This document shows positions 53,323-62,674 of a stretch of DNA of 64,000 nt, one piece after another. This DNA comes from Pyruvatibacter sp. (GTDB lineage Bacteria; Pseudomonadota; Alphaproteobacteria; CGMCC-115125): NCBI RefSeq assembly GCF_040219635.1, contig NZ_JAVJSC010000009.1, positions 1 to 64,000 of the forward strand, read 5' to 3'. Both the position numbers and the translations under genes were made by a program. How positions within the stretch are numbered: position 1 is the stretch's first letter; each line of letters opens with the position of its first letter. The notes beneath the pieces were generated by a model, which was given only the letters and a program-made list of their open reading frames with translations, was not told the DNA's origin and searched no databases.

Positions 53323-54486
53323 CTAATAGCTCTTGGGCAACCCAAGCACCCGCTCGGCCAGGAACGACAAAATGAGTTCCCGGCTGACGGGTGCGATGCG
53401 GGCGATCATCACTTCGCGCAGGTAGCGCTCGACGTGAAACTCCTTCGCGTAGCCCATGCCGCCGTGGGTCATCACCGAGCGTTCGCACGCGGTGAAACCA
53501 GCCTCGGCTGACAGGTATTTGGCAGCGTTGGCTTCCGCCCCGCACGGCTTGCCCGCGTCATATAAATATGCCGCCTTCATGCACATCAGCCATGCTGCTT
53601 CAAGCTGTGCCCAGCTATCGGCCAGCGGATGCTGTATCGCCTGGTTCTGGCCGATGGGGCGGCCAAACACTTCGCGCTCACGGGCATAGGTTGCCGCACG
53701 CTCCAGCGCCAGTTGCCCCAGCCCCACAGCTTCCGCACCGATCAGAATACGCTCCGGGTTGAGGCCATGCAGAAGATATTCAAACCCCCGGCCTTCCTCA
53801 CCGATGAGATCATCCACCGGCACTTTGAGGCCATCAATAAACAGTGCGTTTGAGTCCACCGCCTTGCGGCCCATCTTCTCGATCACATGCACATCCACCG
53901 CCGTGCGGTCCATGTCCGTGTAAAAAAGACTGATGCCGTCCGTGGGCTTGCGCACATCAGCCAGCGGCGTGGTGCGCGCCAACAGCAGAATCTTCGACGC
54001 ACTTTGCGCGGTGCTGGTCCACATCTTGCGGCCATTGATGATGTAGTGATCGCCGTGGCGCTGCGCCCGCGTTTCAATCGCCGTGGTGTTCAGCCCGGCA
54101 TTTGGCTCCGTCACACCAAAGCAGCACCGCTCGCGCCCGGCGATCAACGGCGGCAGGTGGCGTTGCTTCTGCGCGTCAGTGCCAAAGACCACCAGCGGCA
54201 TCGGCCCGAACATATTGATGTGAATAGCACTGGCGCCGGAAAACCCCGCCCCTGACCGCGCCACCGTGTGCATCACAAGGGCTGCTTCCGTAACCCCAAG
54301 CCCTGCCCCGCCAAAGACTTCAGGCATCGCCGTACCTAGCCAGCCACCGGCCGCCATGTCGGCTACAAACGCATCCGGAAATGCGCCGTCCGTATCGCGC
54401 GCCAGCCAGTAGTCATCTCCATAAGCGACGCATACCTTGTTAACGGCATCGACGATGGCCTGCTGGTCGTCAGTCAGTTCAAACAT
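53323..54486 (-). CDS. Acyl-CoA dehydrogenase (CitE/MaoC neighbour)
   Basis: A 387-residue acyl-CoA dehydrogenase. FAD segments CFGVTEPNAGLNT and MWTSTAQSASKILLLA are present; the C-terminal THGGMGYAKEFHVERYLRE is intact. No Glu occurs at the MCAD position, but NPERILIGAEAVG supplies one at the isovaleryl-CoA dehydrogenase position. The terminus VSRELILSFLAERVLGLP is typical of its subfamily. It is divergent from the MaoC-CitE pair, 103 bases away. Confidence 0.9.
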   Translation of the reverse strand: MFELTDDQQAIVDAVNKVCVAYGDDYWLARDTDGAFPDAFVADMAAGGWLGTAMPEVFGGAGLGVTEAALVMHTVARSGAGFSGASAIHINMFGPMPLVVFGTDAQKQRHLPPLIAGRERCCFGVTEPNAGLNTTAIETRAQRHGDHYIINGRKMWTSTAQSASKILLLARTTPLADVRKPTDGISLFYTDMDRTAVDVHVIEKMGRKAVDSNALFIDGLKVPVDDLIGEEGRGFEYLLHGLNPERILIGAEAVGLGQLALERAATYAREREVFGRPIGQNQAIQHPLADSWAQLEAAWLMCMKAAYLYDAGKPCGAEANAAKYLSAEAGFTACERSVMTHGGMGYAKEFHVERYLREVMIARIAPVSRELILSFLAERVLGLPKSY

Positions 54487-54589
54487 TTGCCTCGTTCCTG
54501 CCCGTTCGCGGTTGACGCCTCACAGCGTCCCGTAGTTACAGTCATGCCGCGCCGAACAAAACCACGATGAAAAACCAAGGGAAGCGGAC

Positions 54590-55057
54590 ATGGCCGGATT
54601 GTATTTTGAGGAGTTCGAGGACGGCATGGTGATTGACCATCCCATCCGCCGAACCATCACAGAAAGTGACAATACGCTGTTTTCAGTGATGACCATGAAT
54701 CCCGCCGCCCTGCACCTTGACCATCACTATGCACAAACCCAGACCGAGTTTGGCAAACCGCTGGTCAACTCACTGTTCACGCTGGGCCTGATGATCGGCA
54801 TTTCGGTGCATGACACAACACTGGGCACCACAGTGGCCAATCTGGGCATGACGGACGTCGTGTATCCAAAGCCGGTGTTTCATGGCGACACCATAAGAGT
54901 GCAAACCCGCGTGATCTCCAAACGGGCCTCAAAGTCGCGCCCCACGCAGGGCATCGTCGAGTTTGACCATGCAGCCTTCAACCAGCACGGCGACGAAGTG
55001 GCCCGCTGCCGCCGTCAGGCACTGATGCTGATGAAACCCAACAGCGGGACTGCCTGA
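54590..55057 (+). CDS. MaoC-like hydratase
   Basis: A 155-residue hot-dog-fold enoyl-CoA hydratase-like protein. The hydratase signature is NPAALHLDHHYA with the catalytic Asp/His pair, followed by GKPLVNSLFTLGLMIGISV. C5 members hydrate mesaconyl- or itaconyl-CoA. It shares one base with the CitE-like gene that follows (TGATG), so the two are translationally coupled and probably act in consecutive steps. Confidence 0.9.
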   Translation: MAGLYFEEFEDGMVIDHPIRRTITESDNTLFSVMTMNPAALHLDHHYAQTQTEFGKPLVNSLFTLGLMIGISVHDTTLGTTVANLGMTDVVYPKPVFHGDTIRVQTRVISKRASKSRPTQGIVEFDHAAFNQHGDEVARCRRQALMLMKPNSGTA

Positions 55058-55920
55058 TGCGCTCGCTCCTGTTCGTACCCGCCGACAGCGACACAAAACG
55101 CGCCAAAGCACTGGCGGGCGACGCCGATGGCCTGATCCTCGACCTCGAAGACTCGGTTGCCGAAAGCGCCAAGCCTGCCGCCCGCGACGCCACGGCAACG
55201 TTTCTTGCTTCAGGCGACCGTGCCGGCAAGATCATCGTCGTGCGTATCAACCCGCTGGAGGGTGCCTGGTGTGCTGATGACCTTGCCGCCATTGCGCCCG
55301 CAGCGCCTGACTATGTAATGCTGCCCAAAGCCACCCCCGAAGGTGTGCAGGATCTGTCTGACATGCTGGACGCGTTGGAACGCGATGCGGGTCTTGAGCC
55401 ATCGTCCATCGGCGTGCTGACCGTCTCAACGGAAACCCCCGCAGCTCTGTTTGCCATGGATGGCTACATCCACAGCCCATCTCGTCTCGCGGGCCTCTCC
55501 TGGGGCGCGGAAGATCTGGCCGCAGAACTGGGCGCCACGTCAAATCGCCGCGACGACGGCACCTACACCGACACATTTCGGCTCGCCCGCACGCTGACGC
55601 TGGCGGCTGCCCGCGCCGCCGGTGTGCTGGCGCTTGATGGCGTCTATACGGATTTCAAAAACGATGAGGGTTTGCGCGCCGAACTGGCTGCGGCTGTCCG
55701 CGACGGGTTTGACGCCAAACTGGCCATTCACCCGGCACAAGTGCCCATCATCAATGCGGCGCTGACACCTTCCGCCGCCCAGATCGACCACGCCCGTGCC
55801 ATCGTCGCAGCGTTCGAGGCCGCACCTGATCGCGGCGTGCTGTCGCTCGACGGAAAAATGATCGACCGGCCACATCTTTTGCAGGCCCGCCGTACACTCA
55901 TGCGCGTGTCGCAGGACTGA
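55057..55920 (+). CDS. CitE/HpcH-family CoA-ester lyase
   Basis: A 287-residue TIM-barrel lyase. Motifs LFVPADSDTKRAKALAGDAD, ILDLEDSVAESAK with the metal-binding Glu/Asp, VRINPLEG and WGAEDLAAELGATSNR match CitE-type lyases. Candidates are citramalyl-CoA or malyl-CoA lyase activity. Preceded by a hydratase gene and near a CoA transferase, it resembles the last step of itaconate/C5-dicarboxylate breakdown to acetyl-CoA plus pyruvate (inference). Confidence 0.9.
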   Translation: MRSLLFVPADSDTKRAKALAGDADGLILDLEDSVAESAKPAARDATATFLASGDRAGKIIVVRINPLEGAWCADDLAAIAPAAPDYVMLPKATPEGVQDLSDMLDALERDAGLEPSSIGVLTVSTETPAALFAMDGYIHSPSRLAGLSWGAEDLAAELGATSNRRDDGTYTDTFRLARTLTLAAARAAGVLALDGVYTDFKNDEGLRAELAAAVRDGFDAKLAIHPAQVPIINAALTPSAAQIDHARAIVAAFEAAPDRGVLSLDGKMIDRPHLLQARRTLMRVSQD

Positions 55921-56065
55921 CCCGCGCATTTGCGATGCGAAAAAGCGAGGAACCCTCTGGATTGCAGTGCAGCATTTTGGTAAATGGTTGGAAACAAAGG
56001 CTTTCCGGCGTTAGTGTATTTGAAAAGCCGAGCAGAACTGCGCTTCTTCAATAGGGAACACCTCA

Positions 56066-57820
56066 ATGCGCCGCTTGAACATCCAGGATTCAGCCTTTCT
56101 TACCGTCGAAACTGACGAAAGCCCGACGCATGTCGCCGGCCTGCAAATCCTGCAGCTGCCGCCGCGCTACAAGGGCAATTTCTTTCAGGACATGTTCGAC
56201 CGGATAGATATGTCGGTCCCCCCGGCGGAACCGTTCAACCTCAAGCTGGGTGGCAGTCTCTCCAAACTCGAAATCACGCCGCGTTGGGTAGAGGACGAGA
56301 ACTTCGACATCGACTACCACGTCCGTTTCATCCGCCTTCCCGACCCCGGCACGATGGAACAGCTCACCCACCTCGTATCGCGCCTGCACGGCCAGCGGCT
56401 GGACCGCAACCACCCGCTGTGGGAGTGCTATTGCATTGAAGGCATCGAGGGCAATCGGGTAGCCCAGTACATCAAGGTGCATCATGCGGTTGTTGACGGT
56501 GTCGCTGCCATGTCGATGCTGAGCGCAACCCTGTCCAACTCACCGCGTCAGCGCATGGACAAGGGCTTCTGGCAGATACCCACAAAGAAGCAGCACAAGC
56601 TGCCGGTCGCCGCGGCGGCGCACAAGCAGGACATTATTTCTCAGGCTACCCTGTCAGCAGCGCAGCTTGTGGAAGGTGCTGCAACAACCGGCCGCACGGT
56701 CACAGAGCTCGGCGGACGCCTGTTGCGCGGCGGGTTCCACATTCTGTCCGGCGACAAGCGCGAAGCGCCACTGCCGTTTCAGGCACCCAAGACGCCGTTC
56801 AACACCACCATCTGCAAACACCGCAGGTTCGGCATCGCCACCTTGTCCCTGAGCCGCATCAAGGATATGGGCACCAATCTGGACGCAACGGTCAATGATC
56901 TGGTGCTAGCCATCAGCGCCGGTGCCCTGCGCACCTACCTGAAAAGCAAAAATCAGCTTCCCAAAATGCCGCTGACGGCCATGTGCCCTGTCTCCGTCCG
57001 CCCCAAGGACGCGGTGCAGGAAGGCAACTCCATTTCGATGATTATCACGACGCTCGCAACCGATGTGAGCGATCCGCTGGAACGCCTTGAGGCCATCAAG
57101 CGCTCATCGAAGTCAGCCAAGGAAAAAGCCAACCACTTCTCGCGTGAAGCAGCCACCAACTATTCGCTGCTGCTCAACGGGGCGGTGCTGGCCACCAACG
57201 CCGTGGGCCTTGGCGGCACCGTGCCGCCGCCCGCGAACCTTGTGATCTCCAACGTACCCGGCCCGCGTGAACAGCTTTATGTCAACGGTGCCAAGCTGAT
57301 TGCCAACTACCCCATGTCGGTGCTGGTGCACAGCCAGGCGCTGAACATTACGGTTACCAGCTACATGGACTCGATCGACTTCGGCCTGATGGCAGACCGC
57401 GAAGCTGTGCCCGACGTGGAAGCCATGGCGCAGATGGTGCGCGATGCCGCTGACGAACTGGAAGCAGCCTTTGAAGCCAAGATGGAGTTTCAGGCGTTTC
57501 AGGCAGCAGAGGCCCTTGAGCACCACAGGCGCCTGAAAGAGGCGCAGTCGAAACTCAACGCCGAACTGTCCAGCAAACGCGCCAAGCCGCGCAAGCGCAA
57601 GGCGGCGTCGAAAAAGACATCTGCAAAAAAGACGGCCACAAAAAAGAAACCGGCTGCAAGGAAAAAGCCTGCGGCCAAAGCGAAAACGAAAGCCGGGCAC
57701 GCCGCGGGGAAAGTGGCGCCGGTTACTGAAATCGCAGCTGAAACAGTTGTTGTGACACAGGCTGTGGAAACCCCCGTTCAGGCAACACTGGATGAAAAAT
57801 TTTCCACTGCCGCTGAGTAA
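56066..57820 (+). CDS. Wax ester synthase/diacylglycerol acyltransferase with H1-like tail
   Basis: A 584-residue WS/DGAT-family enzyme that makes wax esters and/or triacylglycerol from acyl-CoA. The catalytic HHxxxDG lies at residues 139-145 (VHHAVVDG). The second conserved region is PLTAMCPVSVRPKD, followed by LVISNVPGPRE and YPMSVLVHSQALNIT. After a helical linker (about 455-500), residues 504-552 form a Lys/Ala/Pro tract (AKKTATKKKPAARKKPAAKA) like histone H1 or PHA-granule phasin tails, then an acidic end. Usual family length is about 450-500, so the tail is extra. It is followed by a terminator that faces the other way. Confidence 0.92.
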   Translation: MRRLNIQDSAFLTVETDESPTHVAGLQILQLPPRYKGNFFQDMFDRIDMSVPPAEPFNLKLGGSLSKLEITPRWVEDENFDIDYHVRFIRLPDPGTMEQLTHLVSRLHGQRLDRNHPLWECYCIEGIEGNRVAQYIKVHHAVVDGVAAMSMLSATLSNSPRQRMDKGFWQIPTKKQHKLPVAAAAHKQDIISQATLSAAQLVEGAATTGRTVTELGGRLLRGGFHILSGDKREAPLPFQAPKTPFNTTICKHRRFGIATLSLSRIKDMGTNLDATVNDLVLAISAGALRTYLKSKNQLPKMPLTAMCPVSVRPKDAVQEGNSISMIITTLATDVSDPLERLEAIKRSSKSAKEKANHFSREAATNYSLLLNGAVLATNAVGLGGTVPPPANLVISNVPGPREQLYVNGAKLIANYPMSVLVHSQALNITVTSYMDSIDFGLMADREAVPDVEAMAQMVRDAADELEAAFEAKMEFQAFQAAEALEHHRRLKEAQSKLNAELSSKRAKPRKRKAASKKTSAKKTATKKKPAARKKPAAKAKTKAGHAAGKVAPVTEIAAETVVVTQAVETPVQATLDEKFSTAAE

Positions 57821-57840
57821 TCCTCAGCCTCAGGCGTGAT

Positions 57841-57883
57841 AAAAAAACGGGGCGGGTGCGGTTGGTTAGTTGGCCAGCCCGCC
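57841..57883 (-). terminator. Rho-independent terminator of the MATE gene
   Basis: On the minus strand GGCGGG (57883-57878) pairs with CCCGCC (57856-57851), and a T7 run follows (57847-57841). The MATE stop codon lies in the loop. The same sequence on the plus strand lies after the wax synthase gene but lacks a good T-run. Confidence 0.55.
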
Positions 57884-59254
57884 TGCCCCGCCTCGTTTTG
57901 ACAACACCCAGAACCGCCGGTTGATAAGCAGCGCCGATATGACGCTGGCCACCAGCATGGCTTCCAGCAGGCCCCATGGCCCCCGCTCCCAGTGCAGGCC
58001 GAACAACCACGCCAGCGGCACCATGATTCCAAAATAGGAAATCAGGTGAAAGCCCGTGGGCACCCATGTTTCACCCATGCCGCGCAAGGCACTGGCCATC
58101 ACCGCCTGCGCACTATCGAGCGGCAGAATGACGGCGATGAACGCCAGCAGCACAGCGGCAAGCGCAATCAGCTCTGCATCTTCGCCATAGGCACTTGCGA
58201 TGGGATGCGCGAAGACAATCAGCAGTCCGCCGAGCACCGTCATGACCGCAAGGTTGAACATCAGCCCCGTCCACCCGGCAATCGCCATCTGCCGCTTGTC
58301 GCGCTGACCATAGTAAAAGCCAACGCGCACTGCTGTTGCCGTACCGATGCCGATGGACACCATGAACGCCACGGCAAATGCGTTGAACGTCACAGCATAA
58401 GCCCCAAGCGCGATGGCGCCCATCAGCCCCGCCATCAACTGCATGACCGAAAATGCCGCGTTTTCCGTGCCAAGGCTCGCACCCGCCGCATAGCCCAGCC
58501 CGCGCTGCCGCGCGCCACTGCGCCAGAAGCCCGCCCAGGTGTCAGCCACCTTTTCGCGCAGGCCAAACTGCGCCCCGTCGCGCATATGCCAGATATACGC
58601 GCTGATGAGCACCGCCTGAAACGCCCAGATGCTGGCAGTGGCAATGGCAGAGCCGACAGCCCCCATCGCCTCAAACGGGCCAATGCCGAACACCAGCACC
58701 CAGTTGAGCAACACATTGAGAAGGTTGGCCGCGATCATCAAAATCATGCCCGGCAGGGGCCGCTTGATGCCTTCGAGAAAATATCCGCCTGCCACCGTGA
58801 TGAGCAGGAACGGCAACGCCACGCCCAGCACGATCGAGACCTCGCCGCCATTGCGCGCCAGATCATCGCTCTGCCCGGTCAGCGCCAGCAGCGGTCCACC
58901 AAACAGACAGAACGCAAACCCCACCACACCGATGCCCGCAGCATACGGCACCCCGCGCCGCCACGCGGCGCCACATTCCTTGTAGGTACCAGCACCAAAC
59001 GCGTTGGACGTCACCACGAGCTGTCCCATGATGCCGCCAAGCAGAAACAACATCACAAACGCGTAGGGCACATGGCCGATGGCCTGATAGGCCAGTTCCT
59101 GTGACGAGAAGTTACCCACCATCATCGTGTCCACAACCGACATGGTGAGCACGCCACCGCGCTGCACCATGGTGGGCGCAGCAAGGCGCACAAGCTCGCC
59201 AAGATGGGCGCGGTACAGCGTAAGGCGTGTGCCGCTTTGTGAGGGAGATGCCAT
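57866..59254 (-). CDS. MATE-family efflux transporter
   Basis: A 462-residue multidrug/toxin extrusion protein with twelve helices in two MatE halves. The first half opens ELVRLAAPTMVQRGGVLTMSVVDTMMVG, and the second has SLGTENAAFSVMQLMAGLMG. These proteins export cationic drugs or lipids by Na+ or H+ exchange. I chose the ATG at 59252-59254; the open frame extends about 88 codons further upstream without transporter features. Converges on the wax synthase. Confidence 0.88.
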   Translation of the reverse strand: MASPSQSGTRLTLYRAHLGELVRLAAPTMVQRGGVLTMSVVDTMMVGNFSSQELAYQAIGHVPYAFVMLFLLGGIMGQLVVTSNAFGAGTYKECGAAWRRGVPYAAGIGVVGFAFCLFGGPLLALTGQSDDLARNGGEVSIVLGVALPFLLITVAGGYFLEGIKRPLPGMILMIAANLLNVLLNWVLVFGIGPFEAMGAVGSAIATASIWAFQAVLISAYIWHMRDGAQFGLREKVADTWAGFWRSGARQRGLGYAAGASLGTENAAFSVMQLMAGLMGAIALGAYAVTFNAFAVAFMVSIGIGTATAVRVGFYYGQRDKRQMAIAGWTGLMFNLAVMTVLGGLLIVFAHPIASAYGEDAELIALAAVLLAFIAVILPLDSAQAVMASALRGMGETWVPTGFHLISYFGIMVPLAWLFGLHWERGPWGLLEAMLVASVISALLINRRFWVLSKRGGAGGLAN

Positions 59255-59453
59255 TGGGAAAACGCAGTCTTGGATAACGGATATCAGGCAACAGGTGCCG
59301 GATGGATGAATGCCGCACGCTATCACACGCCCGTTCGCACCGCCTGCAGCAAACGCACACACCCGATCTGCGCGCCGACACCAGCTTGCGCGCGTGGCGC
59401 TGTCATGCTCACCTGCGCATGAGACAGGCGAGACGGCACACAGGAGAGCAACA

Positions 59454-59726
59454 ATGCGCACAAAGCTGATTGTATTCGCGGTTGTGGGCGCACTTGGCGT
59501 CGCGGGTACTTTGTTCATTTTGCAAACAAGTCAGGCAGCTGCCATTGTATTTGGCGTGTCGTCACTGGTCGTTGCGATTGCTGCATTTTCAGGCGGCCGT
59601 AAAAAAGCCGACGGCAAAAAGCCAAAAGACAAAATGCCCGGTCACGCCGTAGCCCTGCGCCAGAGCCGCGCCATGGTGCGCGGGGAAGATGGCGAAATTC
59701 GCGGCCTGCCCGGCGGACCAGCCTGA
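59454..59726 (+). CDS. Small two-helix membrane protein
   Basis: A 90-residue protein. Hydrophobic helices lie at about residues 4-22 and 26-46 (SSLVVAIAAF), then a Lys-rich loop (GGRKKADGKKPKDKM) and a Gly/Pro end. The ATG at 59454 has AGGAG 7 bases upstream. It lies 12 bases before the alpha/beta hydrolase gene, suggesting one transcript. No recognised family. Confidence 0.68.
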   Translation: MRTKLIVFAVVGALGVAGTLFILQTSQAAAIVFGVSSLVVAIAAFSGGRKKADGKKPKDKMPGHAVALRQSRAMVRGEDGEIRGLPGGPA

Positions 59727-59738
59727 TATCGGGCGGAT

Positions 59739-60725
59739 ATGCCTCGCCCTCAACAGCGCCAGAAAGGCTCCCGGCTAGGCTCCCACTCAGCCTCAGCCTC
59801 AGGCTCAAGTCCGGTTCGCCGCGTTGTCCGGCACAATCCCGACGCCGCATCCACACGCAAACGTAAGTCGCAGGCGGTGCATACTCTAAGCCTGCTTGCC
59901 GCGAGCCTTACGGGCGCCACGCAGTTTGCCGGCGTGCAGCCAGCGCGGGCGGCGGACCACATTTCATATGCCTGGAACGGCACCACAATGGCTGCACAGC
60001 GGGCAGGCACGCCGGGTGGCACTCGCGTTATCTTCATCCACGGCACACCGGGGTCTGCGGGAGCCTGGGAGGCATATCTGACGGACGTGCCACAGACCTA
60101 TGAATACATCGCCGTGGACCGCGCGGGCTTTGGCCAGAGCGGCCCGACCCAAGCTGTCACATCACTGGAACAACACGCCCGCGCGCTGGCCCCTTTGCTG
60201 GCAGATGAAACCAACCCTGCGATCGTGGTGGGGCACTCGCTGGGTGCTCCTGTTGCTGCCATGCTCGGTGTTCTGTTCCCCACAAGAGTGCGGGCGCTCG
60301 TCATGGTGGCCGGCGCCTTCGACCCGGCGCTTGAAAAGGTGCATGTCATGCAATCCGTCGGCAACTGGTGGGGCGTGCGTCATCTGCTGCCCCGCGCCCT
60401 GCGCAATGCCAACCATGAGCTGCTGGCGCTCAGGCAGGAACTCATATCTCTTGCCCCACGCCTTGCGTCCCTCGCCATGCCCGTCGAAATTGTGCATGGC
60501 ACCGATGATAATCTGACACCGTTTCAAAACGTCCCGTTCGCGGAAGCCCACATGAAAAACGCGCCCCTGAGCGTGACGGTGCTGGAAGGTCAGAACCATT
60601 TTCTGCCATGGAACGCCAAGCCTGAAATTGACATGGCCATTGCGCGTGCGGCACAAGCAGGCGCGCACGCCGCGCAGCAAGACTCCCTATCCTCTGCCAA
60701 TTTTGTGCACGAAAGCGCGCAGTAA
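59739..60725 (+). CDS. Exported alpha/beta hydrolase
   Basis: A 328-residue alpha/beta hydrolase. An Arg-rich start and hydrophobic LSLLAASLTGATQFAG near residues 50-65 suggest export. The oxyanion region is FIHGTPGSAGAW, nucleophile serine in VVGHSLGAP, catalytic acid probably the Asp in HGTDDNLTP, and histidine in EGQNHFLPW. The substrate is unknown. It is upstream of the DedA and ATP-grasp genes on the same strand. Confidence 0.88.
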   Translation: MPRPQQRQKGSRLGSHSASASGSSPVRRVVRHNPDAASTRKRKSQAVHTLSLLAASLTGATQFAGVQPARAADHISYAWNGTTMAAQRAGTPGGTRVIFIHGTPGSAGAWEAYLTDVPQTYEYIAVDRAGFGQSGPTQAVTSLEQHARALAPLLADETNPAIVVGHSLGAPVAAMLGVLFPTRVRALVMVAGAFDPALEKVHVMQSVGNWWGVRHLLPRALRNANHELLALRQELISLAPRLASLAMPVEIVHGTDDNLTPFQNVPFAEAHMKNAPLSVTVLEGQNHFLPWNAKPEIDMAIARAAQAGAHAAQQDSLSSANFVHESAQ

Positions 60726-60811
60726 CAATTAACTAAAGACAATGGGGCGATCATGCCTCCGCGCGCGGTAAGGTATCCGCGACCTGATTCACTCCTGCTG
60801 TCGGACCATTT

Positions 60812-61510
60812 ATGGACCTGTCCTACGAAGGCCTTCTGGCCCTGTTCCAAAGCGTGGCCGACAGCCAGTACCTGGTGCTGATCGCCATCGTGCTTGGCAC
60901 GTTCATTCTGGAAGATGCGGCAACCGTGGCCGCCGCACTGCTGGCGTCCCAAGGGGTTATCCCCCATGCAAGCGCACTCATTGCGCTGTACTGCGGCATC
61001 ATGATTGGCGATCTGGGGCTTTACGGGCTTGGCGCACTCGCTGCCCGCTGGCCGCGCGCGCGCCGCTTCGTATCGGAGCACCGCATCATGCGCGGCAAGG
61101 CCTTTTTGGAAGGGTCACTGTTCGTCACGCTGTTTGGCGCCCGCTGCGTGCCCGGTATGCGGCTGCCGACATACACCGCCAGCGGCTTTCTCGGCATCCC
61201 GTTCCCCCGCTTTGCAATGTATGCAGCGGTGCTTGCCGCCGGCTGGGCAACCGCGCTCTACAGCATCATCGCCATACTGGGTGAAACCGTGCTGGACGAG
61301 CTTGGCCCGTGGCGCTGGGGCGTTGCCGCACTTGTGATTGCCGCCGCCATTGTGTTGCCGCGCATAACCCAGAGAATTGCCCGCAGATATGCGTCGGGTG
61401 GAAACACGCCCGATGCAACCGGTATGGTCGAGGATGCCATACCGGTTGCTGACAGAACAAAAACCAGCATTGTAACACCGGCCAAATCAGGCACACACGA
61501 CCCCAGCTAA
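60812..61510 (+). CDS. DedA-family membrane protein
   Basis: A 232-residue DedA/VTT-domain protein. The acidic N-terminal motif is FILEDAATVAAALLASQG. The conserved re-entrant/arginine motif GARCVPGMRLPTYTASGF is followed by PRFAMY. Helices follow through residue 190, then a polar tail. DedA proteins act as lipid scramblases/flippases in recycling undecaprenyl phosphate or phospholipids. It precedes an ATP-grasp gene by 16 bases. Confidence 0.9.
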   Translation: MDLSYEGLLALFQSVADSQYLVLIAIVLGTFILEDAATVAAALLASQGVIPHASALIALYCGIMIGDLGLYGLGALAARWPRARRFVSEHRIMRGKAFLEGSLFVTLFGARCVPGMRLPTYTASGFLGIPFPRFAMYAAVLAAGWATALYSIIAILGETVLDELGPWRWGVAALVIAAAIVLPRITQRIARRYASGGNTPDATGMVEDAIPVADRTKTSIVTPAKSGTHDPS

Positions 61511-61526
61511 GGCACGCAACACGCCC

Positions 61527-62669
61527 ATGCCCGCGCGCACCATCACCCCCAACAGACCCATCCATGTAGGTATGCCACCCCTCGACATGTCGGGACCGCC
61601 GGTCTCTCACTTTGAGTTCTGGCCCGGCCGTCTTTTCTATGCACCCATCGCGCTGCAGTGGTGCTGGTTGGCCCTAAAACACCGCGGGCTCGGCCTGCCG
61701 CTGCTTGCTAACCCCACCTTCCCCGATGGCGGCATGGCAGGTGAGAGCAAAGTCGAGATTTTCAATGTGCTGGAAGGCGCCTCCAAAGATGCGATGGCAC
61801 GATGGGTATCGCTGACGCGCAGTTGTTCCCGGCGCGCAGCCGACCCGGAAAGTCTGAGCCATGACCTTGATGCAGCTTTGGCGGCCATGCGCGATGCAGA
61901 CATAACCCTGCCGGTGGTCGCCAAGCCGGACATCGGCTGTCGGGGCGTTGGCGTACGTCCGGTGCGCACGCTGGACGACCTGTCCGCCTATATCAGCGGT
62001 TTCCCCGATGGCGCGACATTGATCTTGCAGGAGATGATCGAGCATGAGGCAGAGGCCGGCGTGTTTTACATCCGTCTGCCGGGCGAGGACAAAGGCCGCA
62101 TCTTCTCGCTGACGCTCAAATACTTTCCCCATGTGATTGGTGATGGCACATCAACCCTGCGGCAACTCATTGAGGTGGACCCGCGCGCGGGGCGTTTGCC
62201 GCACATCTATCTGCCACGCCACGCACACCGTCTCTCGATCGTGTTGCCGTATGGCGAACCGTTCAGGCTGGCTTTTGCAGGCAGCCATTCACGCGGCACC
62301 ATTTTCCGCGACGGTGCCCGCTTCATCACGCCCGCCATGGAGCAGGCATTTGACGACATAGCCCGCAGCATTCCCGAGTTCTACATCGGCCGCTTCGACC
62401 TGCGCTTTGACAGCATTGAAAAACTGCAACGCGGCGAAGGCTTCAAGCTGATCGAAATCAACGGCGCGGGTGGCGAGGCAACCCACATATGGGACCGCAA
62501 AACCACGTTGCGCGAAGCCTACGCAACGCTGTTTGAGCAGAACCGCATGTTGTTTGAAATCGGCGCGCGCAACCGCAAGCGCGGCTTTACACCGCCGCCC
62601 ATCTGGAACCTGTATGACGCCTGGCGGCGTGAACGCGCGCTGTTTGACCACTACCCTCACACGCAATAG
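61527..62669 (+). CDS. ATP-grasp protein (carboxylate-amine ligase-like)
   Basis: A 380-residue protein with an ATP-grasp fold. The lysine strand PVVAKPDIGCRGVGVRPV opens the ATP site, with ILQEMIEHEAEAGVFYIRL after it, then the VIGDGTSTLRQLIEVDP motif of cyanophycin/D-Ala ligase-like enzymes, and the metal-binding GFKLIEINGAGGEATHIWD. The substrate is unknown. The N-terminal 60 residues include WPGRLFYAPIALQW and may contact the membrane. It is 16 bases after the dedA-like gene, so the two may function together. Confidence 0.84.
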   Translation: MPARTITPNRPIHVGMPPLDMSGPPVSHFEFWPGRLFYAPIALQWCWLALKHRGLGLPLLANPTFPDGGMAGESKVEIFNVLEGASKDAMARWVSLTRSCSRRAADPESLSHDLDAALAAMRDADITLPVVAKPDIGCRGVGVRPVRTLDDLSAYISGFPDGATLILQEMIEHEAEAGVFYIRLPGEDKGRIFSLTLKYFPHVIGDGTSTLRQLIEVDPRAGRLPHIYLPRHAHRLSIVLPYGEPFRLAFAGSHSRGTIFRDGARFITPAMEQAFDDIARSIPEFYIGRFDLRFDSIEKLQRGEGFKLIEINGAGGEATHIWDRKTTLREAYATLFEQNRMLFEIGARNRKRGFTPPPIWNLYDAWRRERALFDHYPHTQ

Positions 62670-62674
62670 AGCGT

